DNA from: Benincasa hispida
Lineage: Eukaryota; Streptophyta; Magnoliopsida; Cucurbitales; Cucurbitaceae
Length of the DNA: 64,000 nt
Direction of reading: 5' to 3'
Assembly: GCF_009727055.1 (NCBI RefSeq)
Contig: NC_052357.1
Coordinates: forward strand, 13,031,288-13,095,287
Shown here piece after piece: positions 34,637 to 47,180 of the stretch (positions are counted from its first letter, which is position 1; each line of letters opens with the position of its first letter). Both the position numbers and the translations under genes were made by a program. A model generated the notes under the pieces. The model saw only the letters and a program-made list of their open reading frames with translations. It was not told the origin of the DNA and ran no database searches.

Positions 34637-35800
34637 TTGATCGAAGGTTTTGGAAAAGCAAATATTATTTTGCCTAGAGGAACAAAATTTACAATTGACA
34701 ATGCATTGTTCTCCAGTCAATCGAAGAGAAATCTTCTAAGTTTTAAAGATATATGTTGCAATGGTTATCATATTGAGACTGATAGTAAGAATAGTGTGGA
34801 ATATCTATATATCACATCCACTGTCTCAAATGAAAAATGTATATTGGAGAGTTGCCTGTTTTATCTTTGGATTATATTATACTCATATACGAGTAATCGA
34901 TACATATGCAAAAATGAACCCGAAGTTCATGAATCCAAACATATTTACAATTTGGCATGACCGATTGGGCCATCCAGATTCTATAATGACGAGGATAATT
35001 ATCGAGAATTCAAATGGACATCCATTAAAGAGCCAAAAGATTCTTCAATCTAATGAATTATCATGTGATGCTTGCTCTAAAGGAAAATTGTTAATTAGAC
35101 CATCACCAGCTAAAGTGGGGACTGAATCATCTGCATTTTTAGAACGAATTCATAGTGATATATGTGGACCTATTAACCCACCATGTGGACCAATGAGGTA
35201 TTTTATGGTATTAATAAATGCATCCAGTAGATGGTCACACATGTGCTTATTACCAAGTCAAAATTTTGCATTTGTAAGATTAGTTGTTCAAATAATTAAG
35301 TTAAGAGCATAATTTCCTGATTATACAATTAAGACCATTCGTCTTGATAATGTTAATGAATTTACATCCCAAGCTTTTGATAATGATTGCATGTCAATTA
35401 GGATAAGTGTTGAACATCTTATAGCTCATGTTCATACACAAAATGGTTTAGCAGAATCATTCACACAACATTTGCAATTAATTATAAGACAAATACTTAT
35501 GAGAGCTAAGCTTCCTTTATCTGTATGAAGACATGCTATTTTGCATGCAAAATCACTTGTACGCATTAGGCTAATAGCAAATCATAAGTACTCACCATTA
35601 CAATTAGCTTATGGTTATGGGCCAAATATTTCTCATCTGAGAATTTTTTGGTATGCAGTATATGTTCTAATTACTCCATCACAACGCACTAAGATGGGTC
35701 CTCAAAGGAGGTTAGGAATATATGTTGGATGTGATTCCCCATCAATCATTAAATATCTTGAACCCCCAACAGGTGATGTATTTACTGCATGATTTGCTGA
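34637..35800 (+). pseudogene. Copia gag-pre-integrase and integrase remnant
   Basis: The frame 34761-35312 contains the zinc-binding HHCC pattern (WHDRLGHP, later CDACSKGK) and the first integrase aspartate in HSDICGP. After a stop the frame continues with RLDNVNEF (second aspartate region) and HTQNGLAES (glutamate region), then the copia block MGPQRRLGIYVG. Integrase joins the cDNA to the host genome. In-frame stops at about 35310 and 35526 and others make it inactive. The frame 34637-34960 holds the sequence preceding the HHCC domain. Confidence 0.85.
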
Positions 35801-36049
35801 TTGTCATTTTAATGAGACACGTTTTTCAACATTAGGGGGAGAAATTAAAAAATTGAAAAAATAAATTACATGGAATGCATCATTATTGTCTTATTTAGAT
35901 CCCCATACAGATCAACGTGAACTTGAAGTTTAGAAAATAATTAATTTTCAAAATATAACAAACCAATTACCATATGCATTTATAGATGCAAAGAAAGTAA
36001 CTAAGTCACGTATACCAACTGCAAATATTCTATAAAAAATTGACATCTC

Positions 36050-37358
36050 TGTTGGGGATGATGCCCTAATATCTCGTGTCCTGTAGTTTGTAAACAGTTT
36101 ATACGAATACTTGTGATGTATAATATATGATATTTTCTTCACTTCTTGACTTTGCACATTTGGGTGTTTCATTTGTTTTACCACAAACCAATAAACTAAA
36201 ATATCTGGTTGTCTTTATGTAACTTAAGCATGTATGTGGTGACATACAAGTGGATCATGTCTTAAGTGATAACCAAAATTGTCTGTAGTATATGGATATA
36301 GGAGAGAAACCTTATCCTGGTAACGCTATGGGTGCGGCCCGCTTTGTGGAATAGTTACAAGTGTTGTGACTTGCCACAGATGGTCTGATCCTGATCATTC
36401 ATGTGGGGACGTGTGAGTGGGGGCGTCCTATACAAAGAGTTTGTATAAGATCAGACCACGAAGTGTTAACGTCTCGTTATATAACACCGTTCATGACAAA
36501 GACTTCACTTCACTAGGACGACCATAGGTAATATGATCTCAATTCTGAGTGAGTTGGGAACTCCTGCCATTGAGGGCGGTCCTTTGATTTGCATGGGTGT
36601 GAGTGGCCAGGCCGCCGACTTAAACCTACCACTTTGGAGATTCGTCTGATTTAGTATCTGGGAACTCAGGTACACAAGATGAAATTCACTATTTCCCTGA
36701 AGCAGAGGTAAGTAGATAGATAGCTTCCTCAAGAGCTGATCCCAAGGCTTGAACGATGTGGCACCACACACCTTTTCATGGCCCGATAGGTGTTCACACA
36801 TAGTAGGACTATGTTGTATTGTTCATTAGAAGGATACATGGTACTTAAGGAGTGAGATGTAACTACAAGGGGAAAACGATAAATTTGTCTAGCTGTACTT
36901 ACGAGCATCTGTGAAGGGTTATCGTACTCGTGATTGGTTATATCCGATGAATACAAAAATATATCTATGGTAATAAGAGTTCAGTTGTCGGTCTTTAGTG
37001 GAATGTCTGGTAGTTAACAAATGGTAGATCTCGTGACTAACGAGTGGTGGTGTCGTCCCTATCTTCTGCTGTTCATACGAAGCCATTCGTGGTAGATAAT
37101 CAGAGTGGTGCTGAACGATTTCTTGCTTGTCTAGCGAGAGCGAAAGGAGTTCGTTTGCGGAGAGAGTGAATCTTGCCGAAAAGAAAGTCTTCAACTGGTA
37201 TGTTTACTCGTTCTCTTGTCATTTATCCTCTAAGCATGCCAGTAATTTAGTGTCGTTAATGCATATCTGTATGTGTGAATGTTATGTGGAAATTCTATCA
37301 CAATGAATTGAAAATATTCGCTTCCGCTCATAGGTACTCTCATATAAGAGTCCCTTCA
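36050..37358 (+). repeat. Solo LTR (1309 bp) nested in the copia element
   Basis: Begins TGTTGGGGATGATG and ends CCCTTCA. The pentamer ATCTC flanks it on both sides (36045-36049 and 37359-37363). It has no internal region, so the parent element was lost through LTR-LTR recombination. It is related to the minus-strand copy at 28768-30444. Confidence 0.85.
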
Positions 37359-37369
37359 ATCTCAACACA

Positions 37370-38555
37370 ACAAGTTGTCGCTAATGAGTCTAGAACACGC
37401 CAGAAGCATGGTAGATCAGTGGGTTCCAAAGATAAAAATCCTCGAAAGCGAAAAATAAGTAAGAAAGACTTGGTTGAGGATGTAGATACCCGTGAAGAAA
37501 TACTTGACATGACTAGCAAGGAAAGTGACAAACCTAAAGATAATAATGAGATTTCAATAAACTATGCCATAACAGGAAAAATATGAAATTGAACTAATGT
37601 AGTTATTGACAACATTTTTGCATATAATGTTGCTCTTGATATTATATCCAAAAATGAGGATCATGAACCAAAATTTGTTGAAGAATGTCAACATAGAAAA
37701 TATTGGCTTAAGTGGAAAGAAACAATCGAGGCAGAATTAAACTTACTTTCAAAATGGTAGGTTTTTGGACCAATAATCCGGACACCAGAATGTGTCAAAG
37801 AAAGATATATTTCAATCTTGAGAAGATAATGAAGAACTTCTTAGTCTAGTCCTAAAGTACCATATCTTAGTGCAATTGGTGCACTTATGTATCTTGCTAA
37901 TAATACAAGACCAGATATTGCATTTTTGATAAATTTATTAGCAAGATATAGTTATTTTTCAATAAAAAAACGTTAGAACGGAATTTAGCATATACTCCGT
38001 TATCTCCAAGGAACAATCGATATGAGTTTGTTTTATTCAAATAAATCAAATTTTGATCCAGTTGGTTATGCAGATTCTGGATATTTATCTGGTTCATAAA
38101 AAACTATATCTCAAACAGGTTACTTGTTCACATGCGGAAAAACTGATATATCATGGCGATTGGTGAAACGGACCATAATGGCCACTTCCTCAAATTATGC
38201 TGAATTTTTTGCAATTTACGAGGCTAGTAAAAAATGTGTATTGCTAGGTCAATGACTCAACACATTCGTTAAATATATGACTTGTTTTCTAATAAAAATC
38301 TTCCAACAATATTATACGAAGACAACACAGCTTGTATAACCCAAATCAAACGATGACATATCAAAGGAGATAGAACAAAACATAAATCAATGAAGCTTTT
38401 CTACACTCACGATCTTGAAGAAAATGACGACATCACTGTACAACAAATTTGTTCAAATGATAACTTGGCAGACTTATTTACAAAGACATTACTAACCACA
38501 ACTTTTGAAAAATTGGTGCACAACATTGGAGTGCGGCGACTCAGAGATCTTAAGT
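37370..38555 (+). pseudogene. Copia reverse transcriptase and RNase H remnant
   Basis: After the nested LTR the reading resumes with the linker before the reverse transcriptase and its first block (EECQHRKYWLKWKETIEAEL, about 37675-37755). Then comes a jump to the late region (YLSAIGALMYLANNTRPDIA, about 37862) and RNase H (SNYAEFFAIYEASKKCVLL, about 38193). The catalytic middle of the reverse transcriptase is deleted. Several stops interrupt the frame. Confidence 0.8.
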
Positions 38556-38686
38556 GATGTTTTTCGTGAGGGGAGGTAAATATATTGTATTCATTTAGGA
38601 GTATGCATTATATGAAATATATAATATTTTCCCCTCACCATGGTTTTTTCCCAGTAAGGTTTTACCGAAACATATCTAAGGAGGAG

Positions 38687-39012
38687 TATTATAAATACCA
38701 TAAAAATAGATGCCCAATGTTTAGTATCCTAAAAACCATGTGTCATTTTTCATATTGTCCATCTGCCTTGTGATAATTCATGTTTATTGTCAATGTAAGC
38801 CTACATCCTACTTGTCACTTTGCCTATAGTGACATTTGGTGGATCTCAATATAATGCACGTTGGTTAGAAATTCACTTCAAAATTTCATTAATTTTCACA
38901 TCCAATTTTATAATTTTAGTTATTTTATTTATTATTATTATTATATAAATATATTATTTTATTATATTTTCTTCATATCCGTATTCCCGTCGTGCACCTC
39001 AATTTTATAATA
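38687..39012 (+). repeat. 3' LTR of the copia element
   Basis: 326 bp, preceded by AAGGAGGAG (38678-38686) and ending in TATAATA. Short deletions relative to the 5' LTR explain the length difference. Confidence 0.82.
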
Positions 39013-39200
39013 GTTTGAAGTTTTTAAAGTGATTAAAATTTAGTGTATGAATTATTATTCTTTTTTCACTATTTCTAATTAAATCCATCATCCATAAATA
39101 TAATTTGGAAACTCATTAAAGTATTATCCCAATAAGCAAGATTTGGATAACTTAATACGTGGTCATACACAATTCCCACCAAATCCAAAAAGAATTAATA

Positions 39201-39376
39201 CCACGTGGCAAAATACTATTGCCCGTTCAGCATTGCCACGGATCGAATCCTTAAACAGGCAAATAAACAAAATCTGGCCGTCCAAAACTTTCACCATCCA
39301 ACGGTTACCCTTCACGCTCCCAAAAGCGAAAAGTTAAAACTTTCCCGCTTTTCCTTTAAAACAACCCCTATATATA
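39201..39376 (+). promoter_or_regulatory. Histone H3.1 gene A promoter module
   Basis: In order: G-box CCACGTGGCA (39201-39210), CCACGGATCG (39236-39245, a degenerate form of the plant histone octamer region), an exact MSA-type element TCCAACGGTTA (39297-39307), an E2F site TTTCCCGC (39341-39348) and a TATA box (39369-39376). The same order recurs upstream of gene B. E2F and octamer motifs direct S-phase transcription; MSA elements bind three-repeat MYB factors. Confidence 0.75.
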
Positions 39377-39431
39377 CATCTTCACCCCCAAAATCTTCAA
39401 CACTCACCTCAGAAATCTCAAATCGCGGTAA

Positions 39432-39878
<447 letters not shown>

Positions 39879-41975
39879 AGACGTGGTTTTACTTAATTTG
39901 GTAGTTCTTTTCTGATCTTTTTGAGGTTGATTTTGTGTTTAGGGTTTTAGATCATTGCAGATTTAGTGTATATTGAATCTTGATTCTGATTACTCAATGA
40001 ATCTCTGTTTTCGCTTTAGACCTGATTCTGTTTGCAACTCTATTGCTTAATTTATTAGGGTTTAGATCCTTGTTCTATAATGGCATGGCATAATTTGAGT
40101 AAATTTAATTATTAGGGTATTGGTTTTTGGTTTTGAGATTGTTGATAAAATTTGATCTAGTATCTCATGGTTATTTAACTTACCATCATGTTAAATATGG
40201 TTAGTTTTATTTCTTTATTTTCCTTTTCAATTTCTTATCATTTATACTTTTTCACGAGAATGAGTTTATGAGTTTAAGAATTTGATTACTATATACATAA
40301 AATATTTCAAAATTTAGAACTTTATACAAAATTACATAATTCATTATCTAAATTTATTTTATTATTAATTCATTATTTATTTGTTGTAATTACTAGCTTC
40401 CAATTTAAACTGAGTCGATTAATAAAATTTATGTTGTATAGGTTGATCTTTGCCAAATATATATATTGGTGTATTTTAAGTTATATTAATTTTTGTAATT
40501 TATAATAATATGGTAATTATATTTATGAACTTTCAGTTACACATAATTGTATAACATTTTTGTATAACATTTGTGTAAGTTTAAGAGTTTATATATATAT
40601 ATATTTGACATTTTTAGGTAAACTTTTGCAATTATTGTATGCATGGGGATCCAATTTTAACAATTATAAAAATTTATGTGTTCAATTTTCAATTGAGTGT
40701 GTAATTGTGATTATCATCATGGTTTTTGAAATTTTTTTCTTTTATTTTTAGACAATATTTTTAATTTATTAGTATAGCTATAATTAATTTGTGTTAATAA
40801 GTTTAATTTTTAATAATTAAAATATAAAATCAAATAGTTAATAATCATGTTTTAATAATTTGGTAGTAGTGAAAATAATTATATTGTTCTAAAGTCCTAT
40901 TTTGAAGTAACATCTACTCTGAAGTACCATAGAATACCTATTGGCAATACACTATTGGAAGTATTCAAAAGGAACATTCTTTCTACATAAATGTAATCAA
41001 TCCCGACCTTTTAAATTAATAAGTTAAAAATTACTTTAAGTCTCTAAATTTTTATAAAAGTAACAATCGAGTCTCTAGATATTGGTTTATAACGATTTAG
41101 TTCTTAAACTTTTAATTTGATAATAATTTAGTTCATGAACTTTATTTTGTAATAATTTATTTATTATACTTTCAAATTTGTAATAATATAATCCCTATGG
41201 TAGAAACTAGAGTTAAGATTTAATCAGATTTATTACATAAATAAATTGATAAACTAATTAGAGACTTGGTATTTTTATAAAATATAAGGTCTACAACATA
41301 AAATAATAAAAACTGACATAATTTTGATACATTTATTTGTATCAGGAATAAATTGTTATGAATTTAAAAGTACAAAGACTAAATTGTTATTTTCATGAAA
41401 GTTTAGGGACCAAAAATGTTTTTTAACCTAATTCTTATAAAGTAGGAGTTTTATTGATGATACAAATATATATAGTAGGAGTTTTATTGATGATACAAAT
41501 ATATATACACATTTATTTTTAATTTTATTTAATTTCATGAATAATTGTAGATAATTTATTCTACAACATTTCCTAAAAATAATTTTTAGCATTTTGAAAA
41601 AAAAATTCACAATATAAATTGAAACTGAGTTTTTAATTTTAATTCAATATATAAAAATAGTTAAATAATTCTTTATACATATTACCATTTTACTTATTAT
41701 GAGGATAAAAAAATTAGATAAATGTTTCATAGTTTGGATTACTCAAGTTATTTATTTAATCTTTTAGCATTCAATCTTGAAGTTTTGAACAATGGTTGAA
41801 ATTGTGTAATCAAATAAATATTACATTTTGAAATTTAATTGAAAATAAATCAAGATACTATTATCTAAAATATATTTTACATGGCACTGTAATATATAAA
41901 TATAGTTAATAGCATACATGGTCATTTGTAAATGCATGAAGTTTGTAATAGATATCTCACATTCACATTCAATCT
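39879..41975. other. Intergenic DNA between H3.1 gene A and a LINE remnant
   Basis: The first 150 bases are likely the H3 3' untranslated region. The rest is AT-rich, with a 30-bp tandem duplication (TAGTAGGAGTTTTATTGATG, twice at 41442-41505) and no coding sequence. Confidence 0.5.
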
Positions 41976-41981
41976 AATGGT

Positions 41982-42200
41982 CTTCAAATCATCTCGTTAA
42001 TCAATGGTGAAAATCTTATCCTAAACGAATTAGAAAGTTGGATCGAAGCAATTAAATCTCTCGTAAATACTTCTGAATGCATCAAATTTTATTATATTCC
42101 TAAAGATTATAATAGAATTGCAGACGTTTTAGAAAAAAACACAAGAAATAGACTTTGTTGTGGTGTTTGGTTGAACAATTTTCCTCCTCATATCATTTAG
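41982..42200 (+). pseudogene. LINE RNase H tail remnant
   Basis: One open reading frame without a start reads LQIISLINGENLILNELESW, then FYYIPKDYNRIADVLEKNTR and a Trp-rich end before a stop. This is the usual C-terminal end of the plant LINE RNase H domain (the I--I-R--N--AD-LA block). Only about 70 codons survive. Confidence 0.55.
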
Positions 42201-42770
42201 CTGGTTGGAAGAGACCGATGTACTAACTTTAGCCCTCGAGGCTTTAGTAATAGTATTTTTTTTAAAAAATGTTATTTCATTTTAAACCACAAACTACCAA
42301 AAGTGAAAAAAAAAATAAAATTGAATGAAAGATAAAAATATAAAAAAATAAGTGTGAACATAAAATATATCATTCGAAGATGCTTTATATATGAGCACCT
42401 TAAAATTGATGTTGCAAAAGATTATTTAAAATTAATAAATTTATTCGTAAATTTAATTGATATAATATTTATAATATTAACTTAAAATTACAAATTTGAT
42501 TCTTCCCTCTTTCTTATTATAAAAAAAAAAAAAACCAAAAAATGTTAATGTAAAATATGCAGTTCAAATGTGGAATTGCTTGAGAATATTGGATTAAATA
42601 AAAGTTCGGTCATTAAAAAAAATATCTATCTAGATCTAGTAAATCACAACAACAATTAAAAATTATGTCAAATTATCAGTTTAAATGCTAAATAAAAATT
42701 TACCTCCAAAAAAAAATTAGAATTGTGTACTTTGACGCAGTTAAATGGTTTCCCTCCAATAGTAAAAAAT
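42201..42770. other. AT-rich DNA upstream of H3.1 gene B, no gene seen
   Basis: Homopolymer runs and no reading frame of interest. The LINE remnant ends at its left border and the H3.1 promoter starts at its right border. Confidence 0.5.
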
Positions 42771-42774
42771 AGAA

Positions 42775-42954
42775 GGCGGGAAGTTTCCACGTGGCAGAAT
42801 ACAATTGAAGAACCAGTGTAGTCACGGATCGCAATCCTTGAAACAGAATAATCCGTTGAATCTGACCGTTCAAATATCGAACATCCAACGGTCTATCTTC
42901 ACGCTTACTAAAAGCGAACTCATCAAATTTCCCCCAAAATTTAAAATCTCCCGC
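42775..42954 (+). promoter_or_regulatory. Histone H3.1 gene B promoter module
   Basis: E2F site GGCGGGAA (42775-42782), G-box CCACGTGGCA (42787-42796), TCACGGATCG (42822-42831, close to the type II histone element), MSA-like TCCAACGGTC (42884-42893) and TCTCCCGC (42947-42954, degenerate E2F). Apart from the extra upstream E2F site, order and spacing match gene A. Confidence 0.72.
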
Positions 42955-43066
42955 TTTTCTTCTAAATACAAACCCTATATCTTCATCGACTAAACCCTAG
43001 AATTTTCTTCATCGCTCAATCGAAGCTTCTCACTTCAGAACCCAAATCTTCCAATCTTTGCTCTAA

Positions 43067-43489
<423 letters not shown>

Positions 43490-44428
43490 TCGGCTGGCTT
43501 GATTATTTAGCCCTTTTCTGTTCTATTACTTTTAAAACGCTGTTTCTGATTCTAGGTTTAGTCTTTGGTGTAAATCTGCTGTGTTTTGATATGCTATCCC
43601 ATGAGTTTATTGTAGGTCATATGTATATGGGACTCAACAACTTATTTGCTAAATGAATTATCTCTTTCATTTTAAAATCTATAGTTCTTATTGTTTGTGT
43701 ACTGCAGTATTAGCGTTCATGGTGGTCAATCATCTCTTTAAATTTTGGTTGCATTAAAATGGTCTGAACTATGGTTATTTGTTTTAGAGAACTCACAAGT
43801 TTGATTTCCTGCTATTTTGTTTTTCCCTTATGGGTGACTATTTGTTTTGATAATGTGGATGAAGTTTTGGTTCACCATCTCTATTATTTTACTGGATTGG
43901 TCTGTTGATGAATGAAGATTGGGGGTTTTACAGATTGAAATTTATGAAAGTAAATTTACTTTCTCTAGATACAGTGGTCTTGTAATCATTTGAATTCTAT
44001 GTGATAGTAAATATCCCTGGATTTATTAGGCCTTAGGCTGAACGCTCACGGGTTAGAAGCCTTCATTCATATCTCAAATGAAAATTTTGATTTGAGAATG
44101 TAAAATTTTGGGATCCATTATGTGTAACAATGTTGCTCTTTTGACTTCCACACAAAGGAAATACATTGGCATTTTTACCAACCTGGTGTTTTTCATCTGT
44201 TTCACCTGCTGCACATAAAAGCACAAATCTTGCCAAATACCCATAAAAAGAAACAGATAAAACCCAGGATACATAGATGGAAAGAGAGCGAAGATTGCAT
44301 ATTGCATTGCAAGTGCGTATTGGGTTAGGAAGATAGTGTAAGAAAGCATGAGTTGCTCTTAATATAAGCAACACTAGAATATGCATTCTTCATCTCAATT
44401 GAACCTAAAAATTTATTTGTAATCAAAG
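43490..44428. other. Intergenic DNA between H3.1 gene B and the lipid-transfer-like gene
   Basis: Includes the H3.1 3' untranslated region and, near 44350-44400, the presumed promoter of the next gene. The 91- and 107-codon minus-strand frames at 44063-44386 show no domain and are not called. Confidence 0.5.
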
Positions 44429-44846
44429 ATGAAACAAGCAAACTTCAAGCCCCTGCAGTTTCTGGTGTTCATGATGGCAATTGCATGCTTTCTGGAGCAA
44501 GGTAAAGCCAAGTTCTGTTCTAACAGTCTAATTTCCTCTCTTGTTCAGCTAATTCCTTGTAGGCCTGCACTGTCTCCATTTCACCCGATTCCCCCAAGTA
44601 TTCTCTGTTGCAATGCCATCAAAACTTTGGGCCAGTCTTGTCTTTGTGCACTGTTGGATGCTCCCCCTGTTTCTGGTGTTGATTACAACCTGGCCATGTC
44701 CCTGCCTCAGAAGTGTGCTACAAATTTCGACCCATGTAACTCTTTTTTCCTGCATCCTGGTCTCTTTACAATTTTCTAGTCGTTTTTGTGTTGAAAACTC
44801 TTGAGAAACTTGGTTTTGTTTCTGGGTTTCTAATGCAGGTTTCTAG
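44429..44846 (+). CDS. Non-specific lipid-transfer-like protein (eight-cysteine motif)
   Basis: A secreted small protein: a hydrophobic signal peptide (about residues 8-27, cleavage probably after GKA), then the eight-cysteine motif C30-x13-C44-x15-C60C61-x9-C71-x-C73-x22-C96-x6-C103 of the LTP / trypsin-alpha-amylase inhibitor superfamily. Such proteins bind lipids in the cell wall or apoplast. The unspliced frame runs to 44779 (116 residues). I prefer a spliced form: 44429-44735 joined to 44839-44846. It uses a GT donor inside the last Cys codon and an AG acceptor at 44837-44838, giving 104 residues that end DPCF. An intron just before the stop is usual in plant LTP genes. Both versions keep Cys103. 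Confidence 0.85.
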
Positions 44847-46149
44847 AAGTTGGGAAGATGGTGGGTGTGTGTGAAGATGTTGAATAAAACTGCTTATGAT
44901 GTTTAGATGTTTAGATGTTATGGCTGGATATATGTTTTAAGTAAGAATAAATGTTTGTTTCAACTTTGGGATGAAAATGACTTTGGTTTTCTAACTGAGC
45001 AATTCTTAGATCTCTCTTTTGGTTTGTACGAAGCTACAGTTTAGTTGTGGATCGTCATTATGCATGACGGACTTTTGGCTTCGTTTTGTGAGAGTGTTGT
45101 AGGTTTGAAAGATGAGTTTGATGAGTCATGTGAAATGTGCAATGTTGAGCACAAATTGACATCTTATTAGATAATATACAAAATTTCTTTTCTTCATTTG
45201 ATCTTACGTTGTTCTTAGATGTTTTGACAAACAATGAAGATATGTGTTGGTACTATAATTTTTTCTTTATTAATGTCTTATGTCATTGAATTATGTTTAG
45301 ACGAGGTAGCAATCTTTCTATTGAAAATGTATTTATAAGATAGTGGGGTGGGGATGATTGTCATATATAATATATTGATAGTCTTAAGACATTATCTTAA
45401 TGATGAGATTATAAGCTAAGAAAATCCATTAAAAATGGAATTACAACAAGGGAACTTTTTCAAAATTTGGAAGTAAAGATACGTAGCACTTTTTTAATTG
45501 ATTCTTTGCACTTATGTTTCTAATTAAGTAGATCTCAAACAATAATTGTCCTACCCTTCTATATCTTTTGTCTCTTTTATTTATAACAATCAAGAATATC
45601 ATTTTCTTTATAATTTTATTATTATTTTAATACCACATTTTCCTTAAGTTTTCATTATTTAAGGGTTTATTTATTTAATAAAAAAAGGTTCCATTTCGTG
45701 AGAGATGACTCAATTTCGTGCGAGTGTGTCATGCTAAGTTATGGAGTTATAATATATATGTAAAATAATGCAAGAGATCTGGTCCAGTTGTGAATTGTGA
45801 ATGCTATTAAGTAATGACCAATTAATTTCTGTAATTAATTAAATAATGCAAGGGGATCTGACCATTTATTTATTTTCCCTAAAAAATAATTCCTTTTACT
45901 TAATACATAAGTTATTATGCGAGTCATGAAAATGGGGATTTTTTTTATATTCGATTCTTTTTGAATGTATGTTTCATTACCAAGTTAATGGCGAATTTAA
46001 ATTTTGTTTAACTTTCTTTAAGATAAAAGATTTGATATCCATGCTCTCTATTCACGATTAAGTAGATGTATTTATTACTTCTACTTAAAATCTATCATAT
46101 TATATATATAAGCTTAGATTTATAGGTAATAAATTCTTGAGATAAGTTA
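44847..46149. other. Intergenic DNA, no gene seen
   Basis: The lipid-transfer-like gene's 3' untranslated region is followed by AT-rich sequence. No reading frame or element end was recognised. Confidence 0.5.
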
Positions 46150-47180
46150 AGGTTTGGTTTTGTTTTGTTTTTTGTTTTTTTGTTTTTTTTGAAGAGAATA
46201 TATTAAGAAGAGGGAGAAAAAATAAATACAACTAAGGTGCTCTCATAAAGCGGAGGACACTCTGTCTGGGAGAGATCCAAATCAAAAATACCATTTTGAC
46301 CCCTCAGTCGAGGAAGAGACACTACAAAAAATATCACGAGGAAGCCAAACCTCCGCCGTTGCAAAGGTATGAGCAATCTTATTGCAAGCCCTATTACAGA
46401 AAGAAAACCTTATAACATTCATATGAGGAGCGAGGAAAAGAATATCCTCAGCAACATTCGACATCTCTGATAAATCCACATTATACTTGTTTAGGATATT
46501 GATAATCTCCCAAGAATCTGACTCGACCTCCAAATGGGGTAAGCACTCTGAAAACTTGTTGTAGATGCTTCTCAGACCTTCTAAAATTGCCAAACTTCAA
46601 GAGCTTTCACTGGCCATTTTCTAAATACCACATTGAAACTCGCCCTAATACAAGACCCTTGATTGTCTTGAATAATCAACTCAAGGCCACATCTGCACTT
46701 CGACTCACTTCAAGATGCATCAGAGTTGAACTTCCAGCAGCTAGCTGGAGGAGGGACCCACTTTTCAAGACTCTCACTAGTCTCGAGCCTATTAACCTCC
46801 GGATGGGAGCTCTTTGCATTTGAAGGTCAACTAACACTTTGTCCACTCTGACTCTAAAAGTCTGACGATCAACTTTGGTGCCAGATTGAAAAAGTGAATT
46901 GTGGTAAGACAAAATTTGCCACATGATGACCACACCCCTGTCTCTGTCTTCCCGATCCAATTTCTCGAGCATCAACGGTCAGAAATCCTTCGGACCCATC
47001 CTAGACTAGTTCAAATCCAAAAAGACCAATAAAGAGGAAAAGAAGAAGTTCCAAACAGAGGAAGAAAACTTACCTGACCAAATGACGTGACCAAAAAACT
47101 TTGAATTGGCAAACAAAATATCAAAAATGTTATTGACTTGTGTCATAGTGGAGTTTCCAAGTGCATCACCAATTTTTAAG
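46150..47180 (-). mobile_element. 5'-truncated LINE with RNase H domain and A-rich tail, minus strand
   Basis: On the minus strand, 46580-46760 reads VPPPASCWKFNSDAS and IIQDNQGSCIRA, then 46282-46593 reads EGLRSIYNKF, PHLEVESDSWEIINIL and FSFCNRACNKIAHTFA. These are the conserved blocks of the plant LINE RNase H domain, with acidic residues in NSDAS and ESDS. The 3' end on this strand runs into an A-rich tail (T-rich on plus, 46151-46191). A frame change separates the two blocks. The reverse transcriptase is mostly absent. No clear target duplication was found. Confidence 0.7.

Larger units (their letters stand above)
33284..39012 (+). mobile_element. Ty1/copia LTR retrotransposon, degenerate, with nested solo LTR
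   Basis: LTRs at 33284-33633 and 38687-39012 share most of their sequence (for example GATGCCCAATG and TGGTGGATCTCAATATAATG). The 5-bp target duplication GTTTG is on both sides (33279-33283 and 39013-39017). A primer-binding-like sequence TTATCAACACGAG follows the 5' LTR, and a purine tract AAGGAGGAG precedes the 3' LTR. The internal order is gag, gag-pre-integrase, integrase, reverse transcriptase, RNase H, which defines Ty1/copia. Stops and frameshifts occur throughout, and most of the reverse transcriptase is missing. A 1309-bp solo LTR sits inside. LTR divergence indicates an old insertion. Confidence 0.9.

Noticed and set aside
44063..44386. Minus-strand frames of 91 and 107 codons upstream of the lipid-transfer-like gene
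   Set aside because: No domain, unusual composition, and they overlap the expected promoter of the plus-strand gene.
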